Of a stretch of 6,454 nt of DNA, positions 1-5,419 are shown in pieces. Position numbers and translations under genes: made by a program. Under the pieces are notes generated by a model that did not search any database, had not been told where the DNA came from, and was given only the letters and a program-made list of their open reading frames with translations. Positions within the stretch are counted from its first letter, which is position 1. Each line of letters opens with the position of its first letter. This DNA comes from Alistipes sp. (GTDB lineage: Bacteria > Bacteroidota > Bacteroidia > Bacteroidales > Rikenellaceae): positions 1-6,454 of the forward strand of contig VSOO01000091.1 in NCBI GenBank assembly GCA_009774895.1. Reading direction: 5' to 3'.

Positions 1-253
1 CTTCCCCGGTCGCACGACGATCGGCACGGCCGCGAACGAAAGACACAGCCCCGCGAACGGCCGCGGACACTGCGCCGCGGCCGAACCGCGGCAGCGCAAG
101 AGCGTCGCAGCCGGAACCGGAGACGGTGCGGCGGATGTGCGGTCGGAACCGATGGAGGTGCAATGGCGGCGCAGTCGGAACTGCGGGAGGTGCAATGAAA
201 CCCCCGGGCGGCGGGCGGGGACAAAAAGCGACCTCCGGCACGCGGTTCGGCCC
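1..253. other. Upstream region without a supportable gene
   Basis: I see no convincing gene here. All three plus frames are open for long stretches, but the translations are arginine-, glycine- and proline-rich and match nothing I know, as expected by chance in very GC-rich DNA. On the minus strand one frame reads out of the window through a short hydrophobic stretch near 10-50, but it has no ATG start. The region therefore either separates the cyd operon from a gene to the left or includes the edge of one. Its only clear structure is the degenerate tandem repeat at 110-205. Confidence 0.5.
110..205. repeat. Degenerate tandem repeat, about 32-bp period, three copies
   Basis: Units begin at 110, 142 and 174, exactly 32 bp apart. 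The first 24 bases of the units at 142 and 174 agree at 21 positions, and the unit at 110 agrees with the one at 142 at 16 of 24. The shared core starts with a GTCGGAAC-like block. In the last two copies it ends with GGAGGTGCAATG (154-165 and 186-197), which looks like a Shine-Dalgarno sequence spaced from an ATG. A weaker relative of the GCCGAACC block lies near 80. There is no evidence that the repeat is translated or transcribed. It may be a relic of local duplication or an upstream binding array for the cyd promoter. Confidence 0.6.
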
Positions 254-267
254 TATTTTTGAACCGC
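242..267 (+). promoter_or_regulatory. Predicted cyd operon promoter within an inverted repeat
   Basis: TATTTTTG at 254-261 matches the Bacteroidota -7 element TAnnTTTG exactly, which would put the transcript start near 268 and give a leader of about 100 nt before the first gene. No good TTTG lies 19 bp upstream, so the -33 half is weak. The -7 element is bracketed by a perfect inverted repeat, GCGGTTC (242-248) and GAACCGC (261-267), with a 12-bp spacer. Because the repeat ends where transcription should begin, it is better read as a possible dimer-binding operator than as an RNA hairpin. No regulator is identified. Confidence 0.5.
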
Positions 268-284
268 TCGCGCAGAGCGCCCCG

Positions 285-344
285 GGACCGCACGATGCGG
301 TCCGCAGGCGGCACAGCGCCGGGACGACGCACCCGGCCTCCGGG
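285..344 (+). promoter_or_regulatory. Structured 5' leader of the cyd operon
   Basis: Between the predicted start site and the DUF4492 gene lies an 8-bp hairpin with a 3-nt loop (GGACCGCA 285-292, TGCGGTCC 296-303). Two further stems share bases and cannot coexist: GCCGGG (318-323) with CCCGGC (332-337), or CCCGG (332-336) with CCGGG (340-344). The perfect 8-bp stem is the most solid element. No T tract follows any stem, so this does not look like a classical attenuator, and chance pairing is common in DNA this GC-rich. Confidence 0.35.
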
Positions 345-367
345 CACGAAATTTCAGGACGGCGGCG

Positions 368-586
368 ATGATACGCAAAATTGTCGGTTTTTACAGAGAC
401 GGATTCCGCGGCATGACCGTGGGACGGACGCTGTGGTGCATCGTGCTGCTCAAGCTGCTGCTGCTGTTCGGCGTGCTGCGCCCCTTTTTCTTCCGCGATC
501 CGATGGCGGGCCGCAGCGCCGCGGAGTGCGGCACAGCGGTGCTGGAGCGGCTGACCGATGTCGAAAACCCATTATCCGACCCATGA
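368..586 (+). CDS. DUF4492 small membrane protein, first gene of the cytochrome bd operon
   Basis: This 72-residue protein has one predicted transmembrane helix at about residues 21-42, with a lysine (K29) inside it. The helix is preceded by a basic N-terminus reading FYRDGFRGMTVGRTLW and ends in a PFFF segment. That pattern, aromatic GF, then MTxGRxLW, a K-containing helix and FFF, is how I recognise DUF4492. The family is known as a small gene next to cydA in Bacteroidota and in Campylobacter relatives. Its stop overlaps the cydA start (ATGA, 583-586), implying translational coupling. The tail after about residue 45 is polar and poorly conserved. No biochemical role is established to my knowledge. 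By position it may be an accessory or assembly subunit of the oxidase, analogous to CydX, but it does not resemble CydX in sequence. Confidence 0.9.
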   Translation: MIRKIVGFYRDGFRGMTVGRTLWCIVLLKLLLLFGVLRPFFFRDPMAGRSAAECGTAVLERLTDVENPLSDP

Positions 587-2157
587 TAACCGATATTATG
601 CAGACCGTAGAGTGGTCGCGGGCGCAATTCGCCCTCACGGCCATGTATCACTGGTGTTTCGTGCCGCTCACGCTGGGGCTGCTGGTGCTCATCGCCGTGA
701 TGGAGAGCGTGTGGTACCGCACGGGCGATGCGCGGTGGCTCCGCACGACGAAGTTCTGGATGCGGCTCTTCGGCGTGAACTTCGCCGTGGGCGTGGCGAC
801 GGGACTCGTGCTCGAATTCGAGTTCGGCACCAACTGGTCCAACTACTCCCACTTCGTGGGCGACATCTTCGGAGCGCCGCTGGCCATCGAGGGCATCGTG
901 GCCTTCTTTCTCGAAACCACCTTCCTGGCCGTCATGTTCTTCGGCTGGGACCGCGTGAGCCGCGGCGCGCACCTGACCGCCACGTGGCTCACGGCCGTCG
1001 GCGCCGCGGTGTCGGCGCTCTGGATCCTGGTGGCCAACGCCTGGATGCAGTACCCCGCGGGCTGCACCTTCGATCCGGAACACGTGCGTTTCGAGATGAC
1101 CTCCTTTACCGACGTGCTCTTCTCGCCCGTGGCGATCAACAAATTCACCCACACGCTCCTGTCGTCGTTCGCGCTGGCCGCGGTCTTCGTGACGGGCGTG
1201 AGCGCCTGGTACCTGCTGCGGGGCCGCGAGCGCGACATGGCGCGGCGCAGCATCGCGCTGGCCGCGGCCTTCGGATTCGCGGCTGCCGTGCTCACGGCCA
1301 CCACGGGCGACCGGTCGGGCGCGGTCGTAGCCCGCGTGCAGCCCATGAAGCTGGCGGCGATGGAGGCGCTCTACGACGGACGCACGGAGGCGCCGCTCAC
1401 GGTATTCGGCCTGCTGAAACCCGCCTCGCGCCTCGCGCCGGGCGAGAAACCCTACCGATTCGGCTTCGAGGTGCCGGGACTGCTCTCGGCGATGAGCTTC
1501 CGCGACACGAAAGCCTACGTGCCCGGCATCAACGACCTGCTCGCGGGCGACGCCGCACGGGGGCTGCTCTCCGCCGCGGAGAAGATGCGGCGGGGACGCG
1601 AAGCCGTGGCGGTGCTCGCCCGGTACCGCGACGCCCGGCGTGCGGGCGACGGCGCGGAGCTGGCGCGCCTCGGGGCGCTTTTCAATCCGGCGACACCCGA
1701 CGGCCGGGCCTTCCTCGACGAGTACTTCGCCTACCTCGGCTACGGATACCTCCGCAGCGAGCAGGAGCTGGTGCCCTGCGTGCCGCTCGTCTTCTACGCG
1801 TTCCGCGTGATGGTGGGCGTGGGCGTGCTGCTGCTGCTCTTCTTCGCCGCGGTGTGGCACCTCAACCGCCGCGACCGCCTCGCACGCCACCGGTGGCTGC
1901 TGCGCACGGCGGTGGCGGCCGTGCCGCTGACCTACCTCGCCTCGCAGGCCGGATGGGTCGTGGCCGAAGTCGGACGGCAGCCCTGGGCCATACAGAACCT
2001 CATGCCCGTGCGGGTGGGCGTGACGGACGTGCCGCCCACCTCGGTCGGCGTCACCTTCGGCCTCTTCGTCGTGCTCTTCACGCTGCTGCTGGCCGCCGAA
2101 CTATGCATCATGTTCCGACAGATCGAACGGGGCCCCGACGGGCCCGAAAAGGATTGA
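583..2157 (+). CDS. cydA: Cytochrome bd quinol oxidase subunit I (CydA)
   Basis: Haem-bearing subunit of the membrane cytochrome bd oxidase, which oxidises quinol and reduces oxygen to water; in Bacteroidota the quinol is normally menaquinol. It has 524 residues, close to E. coli CydA (522). Key positions are present: H23 in TAMYH and H190 in KFTHT (E. coli H19 and H186), M410 in FRVMVG (M393), E462 in the GWxxxExGRQPW motif (E445), and E103 and E111 in APLAIEG and FFLE (E99, E107). The periplasmic Q loop starts at about residue 250 with QPMKLAAMEALY, including K256 and E261 (K252, E257). The 154-residue distance from K256 to M410 indicates the long-loop form. The ATG at 583 overlaps the DUF4492 stop; an in-frame ATG at 598 would give 519 residues. 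I exclude the long upstream extension of this reading frame because it runs across the DUF4492 gene. Confidence 0.97.
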   Translation: MITDIMQTVEWSRAQFALTAMYHWCFVPLTLGLLVLIAVMESVWYRTGDARWLRTTKFWMRLFGVNFAVGVATGLVLEFEFGTNWSNYSHFVGDIFGAPLAIEGIVAFFLETTFLAVMFFGWDRVSRGAHLTATWLTAVGAAVSALWILVANAWMQYPAGCTFDPEHVRFEMTSFTDVLFSPVAINKFTHTLLSSFALAAVFVTGVSAWYLLRGRERDMARRSIALAAAFGFAAAVLTATTGDRSGAVVARVQPMKLAAMEALYDGRTEAPLTVFGLLKPASRLAPGEKPYRFGFEVPGLLSAMSFRDTKAYVPGINDLLAGDAARGLLSAAEKMRRGREAVAVLARYRDARRAGDGAELARLGALFNPATPDGRAFLDEYFAYLGYGYLRSEQELVPCVPLVFYAFRVMVGVGVLLLLFFAAVWHLNRRDRLARHRWLLRTAVAAVPLTYLASQAGWVVAEVGRQPWAIQNLMPVRVGVTDVPPTSVGVTFGLFVVLFTLLLAAELCIMFRQIERGPDGPEKD

Positions 2158-2160
2158 ATC

Positions 2161-3285
2161 ATGGATACGCTCGTTTTCCTGCAACACTACTGGTGGTTTC
2201 TGATCGCGCTGCTGGGGGCGGTGCTGGTCTTCCTGCTCTTCGTGCAGGGCGGCCAGGGGCTGCTGCCGCAGCTCGCACGCTCCGAGGCGGAGCGCACGGC
2301 GCTCCTCGCGTCGCTGGACCACAAATGGGAGCTGACCTTCACGACGCTCGTCGTCTTCGGCGGCGCCTTCTTCGCGTCGTTTCCACTCTTCTACGCCGTC
2401 AGCTTCGGCGGCGCATGCTACGTGTGGCTGGCGCTCCTCCTCCTCTTCGTGATGCAGGCCGCGGCGTTCGGATTCCGAGGCAGGGAGGGCAGCCTCTACG
2501 GACGCCGGACCTACGACGCCGTGCTGGCGGTCGGCGGCACGGGCTCGCCCTTTCTGCTGGGCACGGCGCTCGGCACGCTCTTCACCGGAGCACCCTTCGT
2601 GGTGAACCGCTTCGGCATGGCCCGAACGGACGGCGACCTCTTCATCGCCCGGTGGACATCGCCCTGGCACGGACTGGAGGCGCTGGCCGACTACCGCAAT
2701 GCGGCGCTCGGCCTGGCCCTCGTCTTCCTCTCGCGGCTGCTGGCCTGCCACTACTTCCTCTCCGCCGTGGCCGACCCCGCGCTGCGCGAGCGCGCACGCC
2801 GGCGGTCGCTGCCTGCCGCCGCGCTCTTTCTCGCGGCTTTCGGACTCTTTTTCGCAGGGGTGGCGAGCGCCGCGGGCTACGGCGCCGATCCCGCAACGGG
2901 CACCGTCTCCCTCGTGGAGGGCAAGCTGCTCCTCAACCTGCGCCAGATGCCCCTCGCGGCGGTCCTTGCGGCGGGCGGCGTCGCCGCGCTCGCATGGGGC
3001 GTGGCAGCCGGGGCGCGCGGCAGCCGCCGCGCGCTGTGGGCGAGCGGCGCAGGAAGCGTCGCAACGGTGCTGGCCCTGCTGCTCGCCGCGGGATGGAACG
3101 ACACGGCCTACTACCCCTCGCTGTCCGACATGCAGTCGTCGCTCACGATCCGCAACTCCTCGTCGAGCCGCTTCACGCTGCGCGTGATGGCCGTCGTGTC
3201 GCTCCTGCTGCCGGTCGTCGCGGGTTACGTCGCCTACGCATGGCGTGCGGTGGCGCGCCCGCCCCGGCCCCACGACGCGGCATAG
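2161..3285 (+). CDS. cydB: Cytochrome bd quinol oxidase subunit II (CydB)
   Basis: Second membrane subunit of cytochrome bd, which pairs with CydA and stabilises its haems. It has 374 residues, near the E. coli length of 379, and starts 3 bp after the cydA stop. The N-terminus (FLQHYWWFLIALLGAVLVF) aligns with the first helix of CydB, and the HKWELTFTTL...GGAFFASFPLFYA stretch (54-79) aligns with the E. coli HWDGNQVWL...GGALFAAWPMVYA region. By alignment from memory, the family aspartate after the conserved tryptophan is E57 here, and the TDGFDMG loop is VQGGQG (28-33), a divergence I associate with Bacteroidota-type CydB. About nine hydrophobic segments are visible. The polar stretch near 285-315 (WNDTAYYPSL...SSLTIRNSSSS) resembles the family's C-terminal periplasmic loop. 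Confidence 0.95.
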   Translation: MDTLVFLQHYWWFLIALLGAVLVFLLFVQGGQGLLPQLARSEAERTALLASLDHKWELTFTTLVVFGGAFFASFPLFYAVSFGGACYVWLALLLLFVMQAAAFGFRGREGSLYGRRTYDAVLAVGGTGSPFLLGTALGTLFTGAPFVVNRFGMARTDGDLFIARWTSPWHGLEALADYRNAALGLALVFLSRLLACHYFLSAVADPALRERARRRSLPAAALFLAAFGLFFAGVASAAGYGADPATGTVSLVEGKLLLNLRQMPLAAVLAAGGVAALAWGVAAGARGSRRALWASGAGSVATVLALLLAAGWNDTAYYPSLSDMQSSLTIRNSSSSRFTLRVMAVVSLLLPVVAGYVAYAWRAVARPPRPHDAA

Positions 3286-3287
3286 GA

Positions 3288-3320
3288 CGGGGTCCGCGGA
3301 CGATGTGTCCGCGGACCCCG
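3288..3320. terminator. Hairpin between convergent cydB and fabI, probable bidirectional terminator
   Basis: A perfect 13-bp stem (CGGGGTCCGCGGA at 3288-3300 with TCCGCGGACCCCG at 3308-3320) closes a 7-nt loop. It sits in the 57-bp gap between the two convergent stop codons, 2 bp after cydB and 22 bp from fabI. Neither side has a clear T tract, so it is not a textbook intrinsic terminator. The position and stem strength still favour a shared transcript-end or 3'-stabilising structure. Confidence 0.7.
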
Positions 3321-3342
3321 CAGCATCTCCCGGCACGGCCGG

Positions 3343-4209
3343 CTACTCCCCGTCGCCGAAGGGACGGCGGTTCTGGCACACGTCCTCGAAAGCGAGGCCC
3401 TTTTCGTAGGTGCGCATGGCGCGGCGGCTCATGCCCATCGACGAGAAGCCGCCGTCGTGGTAGAGGTTCTGCATGGTCACCTTGCGCGTGAAGTCCGAAA
3501 AGAGCGTCAGCACGTAGTCGGCGCACTCCTCGGCCGAAGCGTTGCCCAGGGGCGACATGCTCTCGGCGAACTCCATCAGCTCGCCCATGCCCAGCACGCC
3601 CCGGCCCGCCGTGGTGGGTGTGGGCGACTGCGACACGGTGTTGATGCGCACATGCTTCTCGCGGCCGTAGATGTAGCCGAAGCTGCGGGCGATGGATTCG
3701 AGCAGCGCCTTGGCGTCGGCCATGTCGTTGTAGCCGTACAGCGTGCGCTGCGCGGCGATGTAGGAGAGCGCCACGATCGAGCCCCACTCGTTGAGCGCAT
3801 CCTTCTTGCGCACGGCCTGTATGGCCTTGTGGAACGAGATGGCCGAGATGTCGAGCGTCTTCTGGAGGTAGTCGTAGTCCAGATCGTCGTAGGTGCGCCC
3901 CTTGCGCACGTTGGGCGACATGCCGATCGAGTGGAGCATGAAGTCGAAACGCCCGCCGAAGTGCTCGGTCGTGCGGTCGATCAGCCGTTCGAGGTCCTCG
4001 ACGCGCGTGGCGTCGGCCGGCACGACGATCGTGCCGCACTTCTCGGCCAGGCGGTCGATCGTACCCATGCGGATCGACACCTCGGTATTCGTCAGCACGA
4101 TTTCGGCGCCCTCCTCGACCGCGCGTTCCGCGACCTTCCAGGCGATGGACTGTTCGTTGAGCGCCCCGAAGATGAGGCCCTTTTTTCCTTTCAGCAGATT
4201 CGTTGCCAT
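3343..4209 (-). CDS. fabI: Enoyl-[acyl-carrier-protein] reductase (NADH), FabI type
   Basis: FabI reduces the trans-2-enoyl-ACP double bond with NAD(P)H, the last step of each fatty acid elongation round, in the cytoplasm. This is a short-chain dehydrogenase fold of 288 residues from the chosen start. The divergent FabI nucleotide-binding segment GALNEQSIAW is at about residues 15-24, PADAT near 64-68 and HSIG at 93-96. The catalytic set is Y150 and Y160 with K167 (Y-x6-K in YNDMADAK), then the substrate loop SPTPTTAG (195-202) and LYHDGGFSSMGMS near the C-terminus. I chose the ATG at 4209 because Bacteroidales FabI proteins begin with a MxxNLLKGK pattern; an ATG at 4221 would add MNAI. It converges on cydB and appears monocistronic. 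A promoter element lies near 4327. Confidence 0.96.
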   Translation of the reverse strand: MATNLLKGKKGLIFGALNEQSIAWKVAERAVEEGAEIVLTNTEVSIRMGTIDRLAEKCGTIVVPADATRVEDLERLIDRTTEHFGGRFDFMLHSIGMSPNVRKGRTYDDLDYDYLQKTLDISAISFHKAIQAVRKKDALNEWGSIVALSYIAAQRTLYGYNDMADAKALLESIARSFGYIYGREKHVRINTVSQSPTPTTAGRGVLGMGELMEFAESMSPLGNASAEECADYVLTLFSDFTRKVTMQNLYHDGGFSSMGMSRRAMRTYEKGLAFEDVCQNRRPFGDGE

Positions 4210-4257
4210 AATTGCATTCATTAACCCGTTTTACCTTTTCGTCGCGCAACCCTTGCG

Positions 4258-4285
4258 CCGGCCGCGGAGACACCGCTCCGGCCGG
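4258..4285 (-). promoter_or_regulatory. Hairpin in the predicted fabI leader
   Basis: CCGGCC (4258-4263) pairs with GGCCGG (4280-4285), and GGAG (4266-4269) with CTCC (4276-4279), leaving a 2-nt GC bulge and a 6-nt loop. It would form in the roughly 110-nt fabI 5' untranslated region if the promoter at 4327-4334 is used. There is no T tract. It may influence expression or may simply reflect GC-rich sequence. Confidence 0.35.
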
Positions 4286-4326
4286 AAAAGGGCGGTTGCG
4301 CTCGCCCTTTGGGATATAAATCCGGA

Positions 4327-4334
4327 CAAATGTA
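4327..4334 (-). promoter_or_regulatory. Predicted fabI -7 promoter element
   Basis: On the minus strand this reads TACATTTG, an exact match to the Bacteroidota -7 element TAnnTTTG, placing the start near 4320. No TTTG is found at the expected distance upstream, so the -33 half is missing or weak. It is the only exact -7 match I found within 150 bp upstream of fabI. Confidence 0.5.
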
Positions 4335-4392
4335 ACAAAAATCCGCTTCCCCGGTGCATTCCGACCCAAACTTTTCGCACGGCGCCGCCGCC

Positions 4393-4448
4393 GCGCGTGC
4401 CGCTGCGGACGCCCCGATACCCCGTTCGGACACCGCAGCGGCAAGCGC
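4393..4448. repeat. Large inverted repeat between fabI and the unknown two-gene module
   Basis: TGCCGCTGCGG (4398-4408) is perfectly complementary to CCGCAGCGGCA (4433-4443). After one G-A mismatch the pairing continues with GCGC (4393-4396) and GCGC (4445-4448), giving 15 of 16 paired positions around a 24-nt loop. Inside the loop CCGA and TCGG can form a small second stem. It lies upstream of both divergent genes, beyond the predicted fabI promoter, with no T tract, so it is not an obvious terminator. It could be a regulatory DNA site, part of an untranslated RNA, or a relic. I see nothing else gene-like in the 4335-4500 stretch. Confidence 0.55.
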
Positions 4449-4514
4449 AGTGCGGATTTCGCATCGTTTCGTCGCGCACGCTCCCATTCCGCGTCGGAAG
4501 TGCGTCGGAAAGGG

Positions 4515-4596
4515 GTTTATAAAATAATTTATTCGATAAAATATAATTAATTATTAACTAAATTCTTTTCTTCTCCGTCGGATCGGTGTAACTTTA
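4515..4596 (+). promoter_or_regulatory. AT-rich tract and probable promoter of the unknown two-gene module
   Basis: Bases 4515-4570 are almost entirely A and T, in sharp contrast to the surrounding GC-rich DNA, and include the odd palindrome TTAAT-T-ATTAA (4547-4557). Downstream, TTTT (4566-4569), a 19-bp gap and TAACTTTA (4589-4596) each differ by one base from the Bacteroidota promoter TTTG-N19-TAnnTTTG. The start would fall near 4602, about 16 nt before the ATG at 4618. The AT tract may act as an upstream element or as a curved or melting region. Confidence 0.45.
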
Positions 4597-4617
4597 CGCT
4601 TCGCAAAGCCTTTGTTT

Positions 4618-4953
4618 ATGAAAAATTCGGAGTACATGCGTCTGCGCCGCGAGTTCATCTGCGACGTGACCCGGCTTCTGTACGATCCGGGGAGTCACAC
4701 CCGCAGCAAGATGTGGATATGGAGGAATTTCATCCTTCCCGTACTCGGCATAGGATACCAAACCTACCTCAAGGAGTCGAAAGCCGACGTGGCATTCGAC
4801 ACCGACCGCATGTCGCGCCTGGTCGCCGCCTTCGAGCTGCTCACCGAGCGCGGACACCAGGCCCTCGGCCGCACCGCCGCACGACCGCGCGTTCCCGGCA
4901 CGGCCGAAACCGAAGGGCCCATGCCCTGCACGAGAGAGGAGGTGGAGGCATGA
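4618..4953 (+). CDS. Hypothetical protein, 111 residues, first gene of an unknown pair
   Basis: I do not recognise a named family. The ATG at 4618 is preferred over an in-frame TTG six bases upstream. Residues 1-60 are rich in basic and aromatic residues (RLRREF, SHTRSKMWIWRNF, GIGYQTYLKESKAD). The pattern of a basic helix, a WIWR block and a GIGYQTYLK turn-helix could be a small DNA- or RNA-binding fold, but that is only a guess from composition. Residues 65-82 look like one amphipathic helix (SRLVAAFELLTERGHQAL). The last 25-30 residues are proline-, glycine- and threonine-rich and probably disordered. There is no signal peptide or membrane helix. The stop overlaps the next start (ATGA, 4950-4953), so the two proteins are probably made together. 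Codon use, with G or C at most third positions, matches the neighbouring real genes. Confidence 0.75.
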   Translation: MKNSEYMRLRREFICDVTRLLYDPGSHTRSKMWIWRNFILPVLGIGYQTYLKESKADVAFDTDRMSRLVAAFELLTERGHQALGRTAARPRVPGTAETEGPMPCTREEVEA

Positions 4954-5204
4954 GCGCGCTGAAACCCGAACAACTGGAGACGGGCGAACTTTATCTGTTC
5001 GCTCCGGACGCGGGCGGCGAGCGGATATGGGGCCTGTTCGATGCGACGGAGCCCGGGGGCCGCATCCGGCTGGAGGTGGCGAGCCGCGATTTCGAACACT
5101 TCGACCTCCGCATCGTGCTGCCCGACGGATGGCGGGCCGTGCGTGCGGCCTCGCGCAACGAACTGCGCGACTTCGCGTTCAACTGGGGCTATGCTCGACG
5201 CTGA
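4950..5204 (+). CDS. Hypothetical protein, 84 residues, second gene of the unknown pair
   Basis: No family is recognised. The start is well marked: AGGAGG at 4937-4942 lies 7 bases before the ATG, unusual for Bacteroidota, though these bases also encode Glu-Glu-Val-Glu of the upstream gene. The ATG overlaps that gene's stop. The protein is soluble-looking, without signal peptide or membrane segment. It alternates short hydrophobic and charged stretches (GELYLFAP, RIWGLFDA, GRIRLEVASRDF, DLRIVLPDGWRAV), suggesting a small beta-rich domain, followed by a C-terminal helix ending FAFNWGYARR. It probably acts with its overlapping partner, but nothing shows what they do. No clear terminator follows, although the next transcription unit has its own strong promoter at 5306. 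Confidence 0.7.
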   Translation: MSALKPEQLETGELYLFAPDAGGERIWGLFDATEPGGRIRLEVASRDFEHFDLRIVLPDGWRAVRAASRNELRDFAFNWGYARR

Positions 5205-5305
5205 GCACCGCACCGCAGGAGCGGATTTCAGCCGCCGGCAGTCGCCCGCGATTCCGGCCTCGCACGGGAAAAAGCACGGGAAGAGAGAAAAATATGCCGA
5301 TTTTT

Positions 5306-5336
5306 TTTGCCAGCCGCCGCAACTCTTGTATCTTTG
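5306..5336 (+). promoter_or_regulatory. Strong Bacteroidota-type promoter for tRNA-Ser
   Basis: TTTG at 5306-5309, a 19-bp spacer and TATCTTTG at 5329-5336 match both halves of the Bacteroidota housekeeping promoter (TTTG-N19-TAnnTTTG) exactly. An A-rich stretch upstream (5269-5294) may act as an UP-like element and contains GCACGGGAA twice, 12 bp apart. The transcript should start near 5342, about 78 nt before the tRNA. Confidence 0.85.
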
Positions 5337-5352
5337 CGGTCGCAGTTTACGA

Positions 5353-5407
5353 TCCGGCACGCCGGACGGCTGCGGCGACGGGAGCCTTCTCGGCTGAGGG
5401 GCTCCCG
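5353..5407 (+). promoter_or_regulatory. Two hairpins in the tRNA-Ser precursor leader
   Basis: TCCGGC (5353-5358) and GCCGGA (5361-5366) form a compact stem; the innermost pair would open to leave a 4-nt loop. CGGGAGCC (5379-5386) and GGCTCCCG (5400-5407) form an 8-bp stem with a 13-nt loop. Both lie between the predicted start site and the mature tRNA end, so they would be in the part RNase P removes. They may assist processing or be without function. Confidence 0.4.
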
Positions 5408-5419
5408 GATCAAACCCGA

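Noticed and set aside
259..582. N-terminal extension of CydA by 108 residues
   Set aside because: The extension overlaps the DUF4492 gene and the predicted promoter and reads as random Arg-rich sequence. CydA proteins begin close to the SRxQFALTAMYH block.
391..1890. 499-codon minus-strand reading frame opposite cydA
   Set aside because: It is a GC-rich shadow with a His/Arg/Glu-rich, family-less translation. The plus strand holds an unmistakable CydA with all haem ligands.
558..3491. 977-codon plus-strand frame spanning cydA, cydB and beyond
   Set aside because: It is a stop-free off-frame shadow, extremely rich in Arg, Ala and Gly. It crosses two real genes and continues antisense to fabI.
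3173..4444. 423-codon minus-strand frame overlapping fabI
   Set aside because: It is a different frame from FabI with a His/Arg-rich translation and no recognisable domain. FabI motifs are intact in the overlapping frame.
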